A stretch of DNA of 64,000 nt from Acinetobacter sp. ANC 3903. GTDB lineage: Bacteria > Pseudomonadota > Gammaproteobacteria > Pseudomonadales > Moraxellaceae. Where the stretch lies: assembly GCF_002135315.1 (NCBI RefSeq), contig NZ_NEGA01000017.1:1-64000 (forward strand), written 5' to 3'. The notes beneath the pieces are model-generated. The model was not told the origin of the DNA, made no database searches, and saw only the letters and a list, made by a program, of their open reading frames with translations. This document shows positions 1-8,926 of the stretch, piece by piece (position 1 is the first letter of the stretch; each line of letters starts with the position of its first letter). Position numbers and translations under genes: made by a program.

Positions 1-1
1 A

Positions 2-256
2 CAAGGTACTGATTTAATTACCTATCACCGAAAGAATATGAAATCTGTGCAACTCTCAATATCAGATGAATATCACTTAAAGCAGCGTAATAAAATAGAG
101 ACTTTATTCAGCCTGTTAAAAGGGAAATATCATTTGGTGACGAGTAAAGCGAGAAGCATTGAAGGATACTTAGCTGGAATTTATGCATCTTTATGTGCTT
201 ACCCGTTATGCCATCAAAACAAGCCAGTTATTCGAGTAATGGAATTATCGGCTTAA
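2..256 (+). pseudogene. IS982-family transposase, C-terminal part
   Basis: The frame is open from the window edge and ends in TAA at 254-256, giving about 84 residues. They read as the end of an IS982-type DDE transposase. The segment RNKIETLFSLLKGK would carry the last acidic catalytic residue, and it is followed by the usual basic and hydrophobic tail ending in VMELSA. The start lies outside the window, so I cannot tell whether the whole element is intact upstream. The right end of the IS should fall within about 260-280, because the next frame-matched codons already look like a kinase domain. The family call is from recognition of the residue pattern; the exact IS name is not determined. 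Confidence 0.8.
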
Positions 257-637
257 GCAGGATTCAGGTTATTCTATTCAACACTAGAAGTCATGGTTTC
301 TTTATCTGAGTCCGATCATCAACTGATATTACAAATTCAGGATAATGGCATCAGTTTTGACCCGGCAACGGTTGAGCAAGGCCTGCACGTTGGTCTTCAT
401 AGTATGTGCACCCGAATTTCCCGTATTGGCGGTGAATTTAAAATTGATTCGGAACCTGGTCACACAACAATCCAGGTGGTTCTCCCCTTAACGGAAAGCA
501 AGCAGATGACAGCCATGGATAGCGTATGCTTACTGCATGAATCAATGCATCATTACAGTATGTCAGCTCTGATTTTCTTTAGCCGTTCAGATAAATCCAG
601 TTTTTTGATTTTCAACAAAACCTGTCAAAAGTTGTGA
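257..637 (+). pseudogene. 3' remnant of a NarX-type sensor histidine kinase
   Basis: After the transposase stop the same frame continues into residues typical of the end of a HATPase domain. There is an N2-like QDNGISFDP, a G2-like GLHSMCTRI, as in NarX/NarL-system and other HisKA_3 kinases, and a closing VVLPL strand near 475-490. The dimerisation domain, H-box and sensor part are absent, so this is a fragment truncated by the IS. The reading frame runs on to 637 with about 45 residues that do not resemble a kinase, possibly read-through into non-coding sequence. No response regulator follows. An ATG at 293 could in principle start translation but the product would not be a functional kinase. 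Confidence 0.65.
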
Positions 638-877
638 TTGATCTGTGTAATGTCTATATATGGGCTATAGCCTTCGTGCATATGCTAAACCATGTGGTAC
701 TGCAATTTTAAAGCTCAGCATATTGAGGTTGCCGGTTTAAATGAAGCAAGCCAGACTTATTGATTGCTATAATCCGCTGTAACTTTGAATTAAAATAAGC
801 ATGAGATTATCGCGGCTATCGTTTCTATCTCCCTCTTACGATAGCCAGCTAAAACTAAAAAAATCATAGGCAGCTAT

Positions 878-1306
878 ATGAATACGAATCACTGGTTGAT
901 GTGGGCGATATTATCGGCTTGCTTCGCAGCCTTAACCGCTATTTTTGCTAAAGTCGGTTTGCGCCAGGTAGATTCTGACCTCGCCACATTAATTCGTACC
1001 GTGATTATTGTCTTGGTATTAAGTTTAATGGTGTGGGGATTAGGCAAATGGCAGAATCCCTTATTGCTTTCAGGCAAAACCTGGTTGTTTTTGACTTTGT
1101 CGGCTTTAGCGACCGGTGCATCATGGCTGTGCTACTTTCGAGCGCTACAACTGGGGCAAGCATCGCAAGTCGCACCGATTGATAAGTTCAGCGTAGTTCT
1201 GGTGACGGTATTTGCTGTTATTTTTTTAGGTGAGCGGCCAAGCGTGCAGGAATATCTGGGTATTGTCCTGATTGCTGTTGGCGTACTCACCATTGCTTTA
1301 AAATAA
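878..1306 (+). CDS. EamA/DMT-family half-size transporter
   Basis: The 142-residue product is almost entirely hydrophobic, with four to five membrane segments. It matches a single EamA repeat of the drug/metabolite transporter superfamily: an N-terminal WAILSACFAALTAIFAK segment, a central LATGASWLCYFRALQLG segment and the usual C-terminal FLGERPSVQEYLGIVLIAVG end. Full DMT proteins carry two such repeats (about 300 residues), so this single-repeat protein would be expected to act as a dimer in the inner membrane. The substrate cannot be read from sequence. AGGCAG lies 5 bases before the ATG. The gene stands alone, between the kinase remnant and trmB. Confidence 0.8.
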   Translation: MNTNHWLMWAILSACFAALTAIFAKVGLRQVDSDLATLIRTVIIVLVLSLMVWGLGKWQNPLLLSGKTWLFLTLSALATGASWLCYFRALQLGQASQVAPIDKFSVVLVTVFAVIFLGERPSVQEYLGIVLIAVGVLTIALK

Positions 1307-1556
1307 GGTATTTTCTGACCCGCGTCGCTTCCATATTTTCTAAGCCAATATTTTACAAAACACACATTACTCTTAATTAAGTCAAAATATCCTTCCACAG
1401 CAGAAATTCTTACAGATTGGTACTTCTTACAATAAATAAGGGCACAACAGCTACAAGACACTACTGTCTTTGTTGCATCTTAAAAATGAAAAAGTTTGAC
1501 TTGTCAGGCTCAGGACTTAAAATACCGCATTCGAATTTTTTACATTTGCCAAAGTT

Positions 1557-2273
1557 ATGTCGAACGATCAATTAGACCAGCAAGTCGTAGAGCTGGACAA
1601 CTTGAATGAACATCGTGAAATTGTCACTTTTATGCGTCGTTCATCTCCGCTGAATACCTCTCAACGTACTGCGCTTGAACAATATGGTCACCTAATTTTG
1701 GAATATCCGGTGGGTGACTTACGTCAGCAGTTTGAGCACCCTGAACGTCCACTCACCGTTGAAATTGGTTTTGGTATGGGTCGCTCTCTGGTACTCATGG
1801 CAAAAGCCAACCCTGAGCGTAACTATGTCGGTATTGAAGTACACGTACCCGGTATTGCGCAATGTGTGTATGAAGCCGGTATGGCGGGTCTAACCAACTT
1901 ACGCTTGCTTGATGCTGATGCCATTCAGGTACTTCGCGAAATGCCAGATAACAGCATTAATGCCGTACAGCTGTATTTCCCTGATCCTTGGCAAAAGAAA
2001 CGCCATTTCAAACGTCGCTTTGTATCACACGATCGTATGCCACTGGTTGAACAAAAACTGGAAATGGGCGGTACTTTCCACTCGGCGACCGATTGGGAAC
2101 CGTATGCTGAATGGATGCTCGACGTTTTAGACAATCGTCCAAAGCTTGAAAATATGGCAGGCAAAGGCAACAGCTACCCTCGCCCGGACTGGCGTCCGCA
2201 AACCAAATTTGAGCGTCGTGGCTTAGAGGAAGGTCATAAAATTAATGACTTCCTGTTTAAAAAAATTGGCTGA
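1557..2273 (+). CDS. trmB: tRNA (guanine-N7-)-methyltransferase TrmB
   Basis: The enzyme transfers a methyl group from SAM to N7 of G46 in the variable loop of tRNAs in the cytoplasm. At 238 residues it has normal family length. Motif I of the Rossmann methyltransferase fold is VEIGFGMG at 68-75. The TrmB signature FPDPWQKKRH lies near 142-151, followed by the RRFV segment. The C-terminal TKFERRGLEEGH is also typical of the family. No strong Shine-Dalgarno sequence is visible before the ATG, but upstream in-frame alternatives are lacking. A hairpin terminator follows at 2308. Confidence 0.97.
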   Translation: MSNDQLDQQVVELDNLNEHREIVTFMRRSSPLNTSQRTALEQYGHLILEYPVGDLRQQFEHPERPLTVEIGFGMGRSLVLMAKANPERNYVGIEVHVPGIAQCVYEAGMAGLTNLRLLDADAIQVLREMPDNSINAVQLYFPDPWQKKRHFKRRFVSHDRMPLVEQKLEMGGTFHSATDWEPYAEWMLDVLDNRPKLENMAGKGNSYPRPDWRPQTKFERRGLEEGHKINDFLFKKIG

Positions 2274-2307
2274 TTTCGCCTAGACTAGAAATATTACAAC
2301 CAAAAAA

Positions 2308-2331
2308 AGCGCTCAACTGAGCGCTTTTTTA
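2308..2331. terminator. Bidirectional rho-independent terminator
   Basis: An 8-bp perfect stem AGCGCTCA/TGAGCGCT with a two-base centre is flanked by an A-run on the left and a T-run on the right. It serves trmB on the plus strand and the converging aldehyde dehydrogenase gene on the minus strand. Confidence 0.85.
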
Positions 2332-2339
2332 TTGGGTCA

Positions 2340-3800
2340 TTAGCGTATAAATAAGCAATAAATCAGCTGTTGAATCCACGTTCTATAAGGTGGATAAATC
2401 AATTTCATCAAGCTGAATTTTGGCCGAACAAAAACCGACTTGGCATGACTAAAGGTCTTAAAGCCTTCATGACCATGATAATGCCCCATGCCTGAAGCGC
2501 CAATGCCGCCAAATGGCATATCTTCCATTCCGGCGGTCATGAGGGTTTCATTCAAACAGACACCGCCACTATGGGTTTCATGCAGCACTTTCTGCTGTTC
2601 AGCCTTGTTATAGCCAAAGTAATACAAAGCCAACGGACGCTCACGTGCATTGATATACTCAATCGCTTCATCTATATGCTCATAGCAGACTATCGGCAAA
2701 ATAGGCCCAAAGATTTCATTCTGCATCAATTGCATATCGTCATTTACATCTGTAACGATTGCATGTGGCATGCGTCTGCCATCCGCTTCCGGCTCAATCT
2801 GGATCAACTGTGCGCCTTTCTGCTGTGCATCCAGTAAATAATGCTGTAAACGCGCGAACTGACGCTCATTGACGATGGCGGTGTAATCTGGATTGGCATG
2901 AATGCTGTCCGGATAAAACTGCTGAATCACGTCAAAATAGGCTTTGATGAATTCATCCTGCTGACTGCGATGCACCAAGGCATAATCCGGCGCCACACAG
3001 GTTTGACCTGCATTCATGGTTTTGCCAAAAGCGATACGGCGCGCGCTTTCTTTTAAGTCTGCATCCTGAGCCACAATGACTGGAGATTTGCCGCCCAGCT
3101 CTAACGTGACTGGAGTCAAATGCTCAGCTGCCGCATGCAGTACATGTGATGCAATTGAAGTTGCACCGGTAAACAGCAAGTGATCGAATGGCAGTCGGGT
3201 GAACTCTTGTGCGATTTGTGCATCTCCTGTAATGACATTGACATGACTTTGTGCAAAGTTTTCAGCAATCAGCTTTTTAAACAGTACAGAAAACGCAGGC
3301 GTGTACTCGCTCATTTTCAGTATCACGTTATTTCCTGCTGCCAAAGCCTGTGCCAATGGCCCGATTGCTAAAAACAAAGGATAGTTCCACGGTACAATTA
3401 CGCCGATAACCCCTAAAGGCTGATACATGACATAGCCGCTGGCGGGCTGGAACAGAATGCCGACTTCCCGCTTGCTCGGCTTCATCCATTTTTTTAAATG
3501 CTTCAGACTGTGCTTGATGCCATTCAAGCTGGTCATCACTTCAAACAGACGGGTTTCATCGGCACTGCGGTTTGAAAAATCACGACTGATGGCTTCAGCA
3601 ATTTCATCCTGATGCTGTGCGACCATTTGATATAGGGTTTGCAAATGCTGCTTGCGTTGTTCAAAACTAGGATAAGTCTGTGCCTTAAATGCCTGCTTCT
3701 GCAGTTCAAAGACCTGCTGTAACTGCCCTTCTGCTGTGTCAGAATCTTCTACCCCAAACTCATCGAGGCTTTCAAAAAGCTGATGCTGTTCCATCGCCAT
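2340..3800 (-). CDS. Aldehyde dehydrogenase, coniferyl-aldehyde type
   Basis: This is an NAD(P)-dependent aldehyde dehydrogenase of 486 residues that oxidises an aldehyde to the carboxylic acid. The catalytic general base lies in LELGGKSP (Glu about 234) and the nucleophile in NAGQTCVAP (Cys about 268). The cofactor-binding PWNYP and FTGAT segments are present. The form with a C-terminal FGGIGASGMGHYHGHEGF and a hydrophobic tail resembles coniferyl aldehyde and fatty aldehyde dehydrogenases rather than betaine aldehyde enzymes. It lies 75 bases downstream of a GMC alcohol dehydrogenase on the same strand. The pair would convert an alcohol to an aldehyde and then to an acid. The true substrate is not known. 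Confidence 0.9.
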   Translation of the reverse strand: MAMEQHQLFESLDEFGVEDSDTAEGQLQQVFELQKQAFKAQTYPSFEQRKQHLQTLYQMVAQHQDEIAEAISRDFSNRSADETRLFEVMTSLNGIKHSLKHLKKWMKPSKREVGILFQPASGYVMYQPLGVIGVIVPWNYPLFLAIGPLAQALAAGNNVILKMSEYTPAFSVLFKKLIAENFAQSHVNVITGDAQIAQEFTRLPFDHLLFTGATSIASHVLHAAAEHLTPVTLELGGKSPVIVAQDADLKESARRIAFGKTMNAGQTCVAPDYALVHRSQQDEFIKAYFDVIQQFYPDSIHANPDYTAIVNERQFARLQHYLLDAQQKGAQLIQIEPEADGRRMPHAIVTDVNDDMQLMQNEIFGPILPIVCYEHIDEAIEYINARERPLALYYFGYNKAEQQKVLHETHSGGVCLNETLMTAGMEDMPFGGIGASGMGHYHGHEGFKTFSHAKSVFVRPKFSLMKLIYPPYRTWIQQLIYCLFIR

Positions 3801-3875
3801 AATCTTTTTTCCTATTTTTCTTGTTTTACAACATAGATGAAACTTAAGCTGATGTCAGTACAATGTCTTGTCTAT

Positions 3876-5489
3876 TCAAGCCACATACTGCGAAAGCGCA
3901 TTTTGACGGATCAAATCAGCCGCTTTTTCCGCAATCATGATTGCCGGCGCATTAGTATTGCCATTCACAACAGTCGGCATAATGGATGCATCCACCACAC
4001 GTAAATTCTGTATGCCGTAAACCCGTAATTGCGGGTCAACCACCGCCATATCATCTACACCCATTTTACAACTGCCAACTGGATGATAAACCGTGTCTGT
4101 TCGCTCACGCAAAATCTGGCGAATATCATCATCGGTTTTGACATGCTCGGTAAACAGGTCACGTTTATAAATTTCAGATAATGAAGGCGAATGCATCAGT
4201 TTTCGCGTGAGCTTAAAGCCTTGCACCAGGTCTTCCAAATCCTGTTCATCTGCCAAAAAGTTAGGATCAATTTTTAATGGATCAGAAATCTTGTTGCCGC
4301 TGAGCTGAACCGAACCGCGGCTGCGTGGATTTAACAGGCAAACGTGACAGGAAACCCCATGGCTGGCATGAAATTTACGAGCATGATCGTCGACCAGCGC
4401 CACCACAAAATGCAGCTGCAAATTTGGAATAGAGAGTGATGGATGGCTTTTTAAAAAACCGCCACATTCGGCAAAGTTTGAAGCAATCATGCCACGGCGT
4501 TCTTTCCGATAACGCCCTACCTGCTTAAATATATCCAGCGAACCTGGGATGGATATGCCAAAAGTCCCCTGAATATCCTTAACGCTATAGCCAAAAATAA
4601 AGTCGGGATGATCATGAAAATTTTTACCTACACCGGGTAAATGATGCTGCACTTCAATCTGATACGCTTTCAGCTCAGCCTGATCCCCAATGCCAGACAG
4701 CATCAAAATTTGCGGTGACTGGATTGCGCCAGCGCTGAGCAATATCTCTTTGCGGGCACGTAGCTGCTTGATTTGCCCGGCATGCTGCACTTCTACGCCT
4801 ATAGCCGTTTTCTGTTCAATCAGAATCTTCTGCGTCAGCGCCTGGGTCAAAACCATCAGATTTGGCCGCTGTAAATGTGGATATAAATAGGCACGGGCTG
4901 CGCTGCAACGCTCTCCATTGACATGGGTGACCTGATAAACGCCTAGCCCTTCCTGTTCCGCGCCATTAAAGTCATCCAGTATTTTGTAGCCTTGTTCCTT
5001 CGCAGCAGCTATATAGCGCTGATGCAGCGGATTGTCGGTGCGTACATCAGAAACTGAAAGCGGCCCTGAATTGCCATGATATTCATTCTGCAGGCGTTCA
5101 TTATTTTCGGATTTGATAAAATACGGCAATACCTCTTGATAAGACCATCCTGTATTGCCTAAAGAAGCCCAATGATCATAGTCTGCCTGATTACCACGTA
5201 TATAAATCATGGCATTGATATTGGAAGAACCACCCAGACCTTTGCCGCGAGGCTGATAGCCTTTGCGCCCATTCAGCCCTGCCTGCGGTACAGTTTCAAA
5301 AGCCCAGTTATTAATTTTGCTTGGTAAACTGACTACAGCTGCGGCAGGAATATTCACGGTCCAATTTTCCCCATTGCCCCCTGCCTCCAAAAGGCATACC
5401 GAAATGTTTGGATCTTCAGTTAAACGGCTGGCTAAAACACTGCCGGCACTGCCTCCACCAATGATGATGTAATCGAATTCCTGTTGCAT
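3876..5489 (-). CDS. GMC-family FAD-dependent alcohol/choline dehydrogenase
   Basis: A 537-residue GMC oxidoreductase. The FAD-binding dinucleotide motif GGGSAGS is at residues 11-17, the GMC signature GKGLGGSSNINAMIYIRG is near 82-99, and the active site is at the C-terminus (YHPVGSCKMG, His about 469, and NGNTNAP near 509-515). The family contains choline dehydrogenase BetA and AlkJ-type alcohol dehydrogenases. With no BetB-type partner, BetI regulator or choline transporter nearby, and with a coniferyl-type aldehyde dehydrogenase directly downstream, a medium- or long-chain or aromatic alcohol is more likely than choline. This substrate suggestion is inference. The two genes look like one operon. 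Confidence 0.9.
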   Translation of the reverse strand: MQQEFDYIIIGGGSAGSVLASRLTEDPNISVCLLEAGGNGENWTVNIPAAAVVSLPSKINNWAFETVPQAGLNGRKGYQPRGKGLGGSSNINAMIYIRGNQADYDHWASLGNTGWSYQEVLPYFIKSENNERLQNEYHGNSGPLSVSDVRTDNPLHQRYIAAAKEQGYKILDDFNGAEQEGLGVYQVTHVNGERCSAARAYLYPHLQRPNLMVLTQALTQKILIEQKTAIGVEVQHAGQIKQLRARKEILLSAGAIQSPQILMLSGIGDQAELKAYQIEVQHHLPGVGKNFHDHPDFIFGYSVKDIQGTFGISIPGSLDIFKQVGRYRKERRGMIASNFAECGGFLKSHPSLSIPNLQLHFVVALVDDHARKFHASHGVSCHVCLLNPRSRGSVQLSGNKISDPLKIDPNFLADEQDLEDLVQGFKLTRKLMHSPSLSEIYKRDLFTEHVKTDDDIRQILRERTDTVYHPVGSCKMGVDDMAVVDPQLRVYGIQNLRVVDASIMPTVVNGNTNAPAIMIAEKAADLIRQNALSQYVA

Positions 5490-5634
5490 CGTTCTTGTTC
5501 CTTAACATTATTTTTATTTATTCGTTTTATCGTGTCTTTTAATAGCATAGAACTGGATGCAACAGCAGTATCTTCCATCCAAATTAAATAAATATATAAA
5601 TGTGCAGCAATTCCATAACCATGACCACAGCTTT

Positions 5635-6306
5635 TTAAACTTGAGCAATGAAGCCCTGATAGCAGAGAATTTGGGTAAAGCGTTCTACCGAATCAAAACC
5701 ACAACCTTTAAGCTGTTCAAATGTTTCCTGTTCCGAGAGTGAATAAAAATCATCGTCTAAACGATCCACCATTGCCGCAGCCTGCGAAGTGGTTAAGCCG
5801 TTTGCCTCACATAGATATTTGAGCGCTTGCAACTCCTGATCGGACTTGATTCTGGTCAAGTCAAAAGTTATGAAGATTCCTTGAGATTTTAAACGCGAAG
5901 AAATGGCTTTAAAGAATTGGGGCTTATCTGCATAGTCCACAAAATGCGTAACCAGAATAGAAAGTGCCGCATCATAAGATTGGCCTGTTTTTAACTGATC
6001 CAGATTGCCCAATACAAACTCCACCCGATGCGATGCATTTAAAGCATGGATATGATGTTTGGCTTTATCCAGCATGGTTTCCGACAACTCGGTTGCAGTA
6101 AAGGTCCAGTCAGGGAATGATTGGACCAGATGCCCCAGCTCATAGCCTGTTCCACAACCGACAATCAGCACATGTGCATATTCATCTACATGCGTTTTTA
6201 ATAAAGCCCTGATCTGTTGATGTACAACTTCATAGCCGGGAATTAATTTACGGATATGTTCATCATAGCCATCCACAACATACTGGCTTTTAAAATCCTT
6301 GGCCAT
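5635..6306 (-). CDS. Class I SAM-dependent methyltransferase
   Basis: A 223-residue protein with the Rossmann methyltransferase core: motif I VLIVGCGTG at 46-54, an acidic strand end FTATELS, and the post-I region FVLGNLDQL. The closing ITFDLTRI segment fits a small-molecule methyltransferase of the UbiE/Methyltransf_12 type; the substrate is unknown. I placed the start at the ATG at 6306 because AAGGAGA stands just before it. The longer frame begins at a TTG (6324) that would place that ribosome-binding site inside the gene. It follows the DUF2520 gene by 47 bases, probably in the same transcript. Confidence 0.8.
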   Translation of the reverse strand: MAKDFKSQYVVDGYDEHIRKLIPGYEVVHQQIRALLKTHVDEYAHVLIVGCGTGYELGHLVQSFPDWTFTATELSETMLDKAKHHIHALNASHRVEFVLGNLDQLKTGQSYDAALSILVTHFVDYADKPQFFKAISSRLKSQGIFITFDLTRIKSDQELQALKYLCEANGLTTSQAAAMVDRLDDDFYSLSEQETFEQLKGCGFDSVERFTQILCYQGFIAQV

Positions 6307-6353
6307 ACGCCTCTCCTTTTGCAATATATGAGCTAAATCTATTTAAGTTTAAG

Positions 6354-7136
6354 TCACGCTTTAGCCTGATGCGATTGCAGAATCTGTTGACTCATCAGGT
6401 TATATACATTTTTCAAATCTTCCCGATCAACATCATCTAACATCTGCTGATGCATATTCAAGATATTTTGATCCCCTCGCATTGCAGGTCCTGTTTGCAC
6501 CTGTTTAGGGTCATGCTGTACAGCTTTATGGGCTGTTTCCAAAATCAACGGATAAAGCAGTGAGAAATCGACCTGCTTGGCATCGACAATCTGTTTCGCC
6601 ATGTCATAACAATAATTGCTAAAATTACAGGCAAACACTGCAGCAAGATGCAGACTTAAACGCTGTGCCGATGTATAGGCATAGACCCGTGAACTTAGGC
6701 TATTTGCTAACTGGGTCAATCGCTCCAGATCATGCGGCTGAGTAGCTTCCACAAACAAGGGGGTTGCCTGCCAATCCACCTCACGCTCCAAACTAAAAGT
6801 CTGTAAAGGATAAAACACCCCGGCACGTGTATGAACCCCTGCCAGAACTTGAATATCGGTACTACCCGAGGTATGTACAATCAAAACATCTGCCAATTGT
6901 GCATGCGCCTGTTGAATGACCTCAGCAATGGCCTGATCACTGACTGCAATAATCACCAAATCCACATCCGGTTCAAGTTCTGCAATATTGGTCGTAGCCC
7001 TTGCAGATATCTGAGCAGCCAAAGTCTGGGCATGTTCTAAAGAGCGGCTATAAATCTGTACAATTTGATGATTTTGGCTTAGAACAACAGCAAGATGATG
7101 AGCCACCCGCCCCGCACCAATAAAACTAATTCGCAT
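6354..7136 (-). CDS. Rossmann-like and DUF2520 domain protein
   Basis: A 260-residue protein starting with an NAD(P)-binding motif (GAGRVAHHLA at 7-16). A Rossmann-like domain follows to about residue 120, then an all-helical DUF2520 domain with LSLHLAAVFACNFSNY near 165-180. The architecture resembles ketopantoate reductase and 6-phosphogluconate dehydrogenase relatives, so it is a probable NAD(P)-dependent dehydrogenase. No substrate has been established that I can name. It is followed by a methyltransferase gene on the same strand. Confidence 0.85.
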   Translation of the reverse strand: MRISFIGAGRVAHHLAVVLSQNHQIVQIYSRSLEHAQTLAAQISARATTNIAELEPDVDLVIIAVSDQAIAEVIQQAHAQLADVLIVHTSGSTDIQVLAGVHTRAGVFYPLQTFSLEREVDWQATPLFVEATQPHDLERLTQLANSLSSRVYAYTSAQRLSLHLAAVFACNFSNYCYDMAKQIVDAKQVDFSLLYPLILETAHKAVQHDPKQVQTGPAMRGDQNILNMHQQMLDDVDREDLKNVYNLMSQQILQSHQAKA

Positions 7137-7181
7137 AGCAAGTTCACGTTTTACAATTCAGCATAAGCATGCCAATAAAAA

Positions 7182-7206
7182 AAGGACGAATCAATTCGTC
7201 CTTTTA
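7182..7206. terminator. Terminator after the OmpA-family gene
   Basis: The stem AAGGACGAA/TTCGTCCTT with a TCAA loop has an A-run on its left (T-run for the minus strand) and T-rich sequence on its right. It separates the OmpA-family gene from the DUF2520-methyltransferase pair. Confidence 0.8.
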
Positions 7207-7277
7207 TTTAATTGCTATTCAACAAGTATTATTAAGCCTACTGTTTTTAAATAGGAGCTATTTCTTAGTTCACTCCC

Positions 7278-8765
7278 TTACTGTTTATTTACACCCTGCT
7301 CATCCACTTCACGCACCACGCCTGTTTCGGTATTTAACACTTCAAACTCAATCCGGCGATTTTTAAACTGGCCTTCTGCTGTAGCATTGTCGGCAATCGG
7401 CTGTTCCGAACCATAGCCCACTGCTTGTAACTGAGCCGGATCTACGCCTTGTTTGACAAGGTAATCCACAATGGCTTGAGCACGTTTTTGTGACAATACC
7501 TTATTTTTTTCAGCACTCCCTACAGCATCTGTATGTCCTTTAACGGTTAAATGTATTTGCGGTGCCCGCTTAATCAGCGCAGCAGCCTGATCTAAAATCG
7601 ATTTATTGGCATCAGGAATCTCTGTACTGGCTGTCGCAAAATTAATAATTTGCAAATTCAATGCCGTGGCAATATCAAGTGCGCGAATCTGATCAGGCTT
7701 AATTTCTGCCAAGGCTTTTTCTGCATTGCTATTGCCTGTAGTAATCGCCGTATTGGTATCTACAGCTGCTGATGCACTCTCCATTCCAGCCGGAGTCAGT
7801 ACAGTCATGTTTTTTACCAAGGGACGAATTTTAGCTGCAAGCTGTTCAGCATCAGCCGGATTAGCAGTCTGAATAGAGAGCTGATCTCCCATCCAGGTTA
7901 ATGAAGCATTTGGCACACCTTTAACCATTTTCAATACACTTGGAATGACATCCTGATCGATAAATTCCGAGTGATAACGCGCATTATTTTCTACGCCGCA
8001 ACCGATAGGATGATTAAAAATCTGTTTAATTTCATTTTGCAGAATATCAATGTAATTTGCATTGCCAGAATAGAGCTGACAGCTGGTTAAATCCCCGGTA
8101 GCACCTGTACTAATTTGCAATTTAGCAGGCTCGCTACTTGTAGTCGTGGCAGGTATTCCACTGGCTGTAGCGGTTTCCTGCTTATCTGAACACGACTTAA
8201 AAATAAATGCCAATAGTGCAGCTAAAATAAGGAAAACAATCAAGGGAATTAAAAAACCTGATTTCCTTTTTTCCTCGGGTACCCGATAAGGATCAACTGG
8301 GGGAGCTTGATGTAAAGTTTGCCCTGATGCAGTATTTATCCCCAAAGCACTGAGTAGTGCGGGAGCCCAATGCGGCAAGGCACTCGTTACTGCAGGCCAT
8401 TGGGTTTCAATCAGATGTATGATCGCACTGGGCTCGGAAGATCCAGCCTCATCTTCCAGTACGCCCAAGGTGGGTGCTATAGCACGATTGAGAGTTGATT
8501 CGATTGTTTCGGTCGGCACCGTGCCGGAAATCTGTTGCAAAAACTCCTGCTTTAAAGTGGGGTTAATGTTGAAGATATCACCCAGTCGCGGATTTAATTG
8601 ATGCTGTAAATTGGTAATAAGATCGGGTTTAGATTTTAAGATAGCTAATAGAATAGGCAAAAAACTGCTGAGTGCCTGATTTTTTTCACTTAGATGGGTA
8701 GTTTCTCCCTCCAGAACCATTGCAGATACTTTCTGCTTTAATAAATCTATCAAATTCATGTTCAT
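7278..8765 (-). CDS. OmpA-family protein with one internal membrane segment
   Basis: A 495-residue protein without an N-terminal signal peptide. Residues 1-160 form a mostly helical region that could be cytoplasmic. A single strong membrane segment FLIPLIVFLILAALLAFIF lies at about 171-189 just after a basic EEKRKSG stretch, which implies that the remainder is periplasmic. Residues about 220-340 look like two BON-type repeats. The end is an OmpA peptidoglycan-binding domain (INFATAS, VKGHTDAVGS, YGSEQPIADN, NRRIEFEV). The layout suggests an inner-membrane protein that grips peptidoglycan. A good AGAGGAAT ribosome-binding site precedes the ATG. It is a stand-alone gene bounded by terminators. 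Confidence 0.85.
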   Translation of the reverse strand: MNMNLIDLLKQKVSAMVLEGETTHLSEKNQALSSFLPILLAILKSKPDLITNLQHQLNPRLGDIFNINPTLKQEFLQQISGTVPTETIESTLNRAIAPTLGVLEDEAGSSEPSAIIHLIETQWPAVTSALPHWAPALLSALGINTASGQTLHQAPPVDPYRVPEEKRKSGFLIPLIVFLILAALLAFIFKSCSDKQETATASGIPATTTSSEPAKLQISTGATGDLTSCQLYSGNANYIDILQNEIKQIFNHPIGCGVENNARYHSEFIDQDVIPSVLKMVKGVPNASLTWMGDQLSIQTANPADAEQLAAKIRPLVKNMTVLTPAGMESASAAVDTNTAITTGNSNAEKALAEIKPDQIRALDIATALNLQIINFATASTEIPDANKSILDQAAALIKRAPQIHLTVKGHTDAVGSAEKNKVLSQKRAQAIVDYLVKQGVDPAQLQAVGYGSEQPIADNATAEGQFKNRRIEFEVLNTETGVVREVDEQGVNKQ

Positions 8766-8872
8766 TCTTTATTCCTCTTATTCTCTTTTTAGCCGCTTTT
8801 TTTAGTCTATTAGCTCATTTTTTAAACAGTGTAATAAATTGTATTATTTGAATACTATTATTTTTGAACAAT

Positions 8873-8899
8873 AAAAAAGCCAGCCGAAGCTGACTTTTT
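8873..8899 (-). terminator. Terminator after pyrC'
   Basis: Read on the minus strand, GTCAGC-TTCG-GCTGGC forms a stem (one U-G wobble) closed by a UUCG tetraloop, extended by A/U pairs and ending in a U-run. It lies about 30 bases beyond the pyrC' stop codon. Confidence 0.85.
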
Positions 8900-8926
8900 A
8901 AAATTTACAAAAAAGAATTACGTCAT

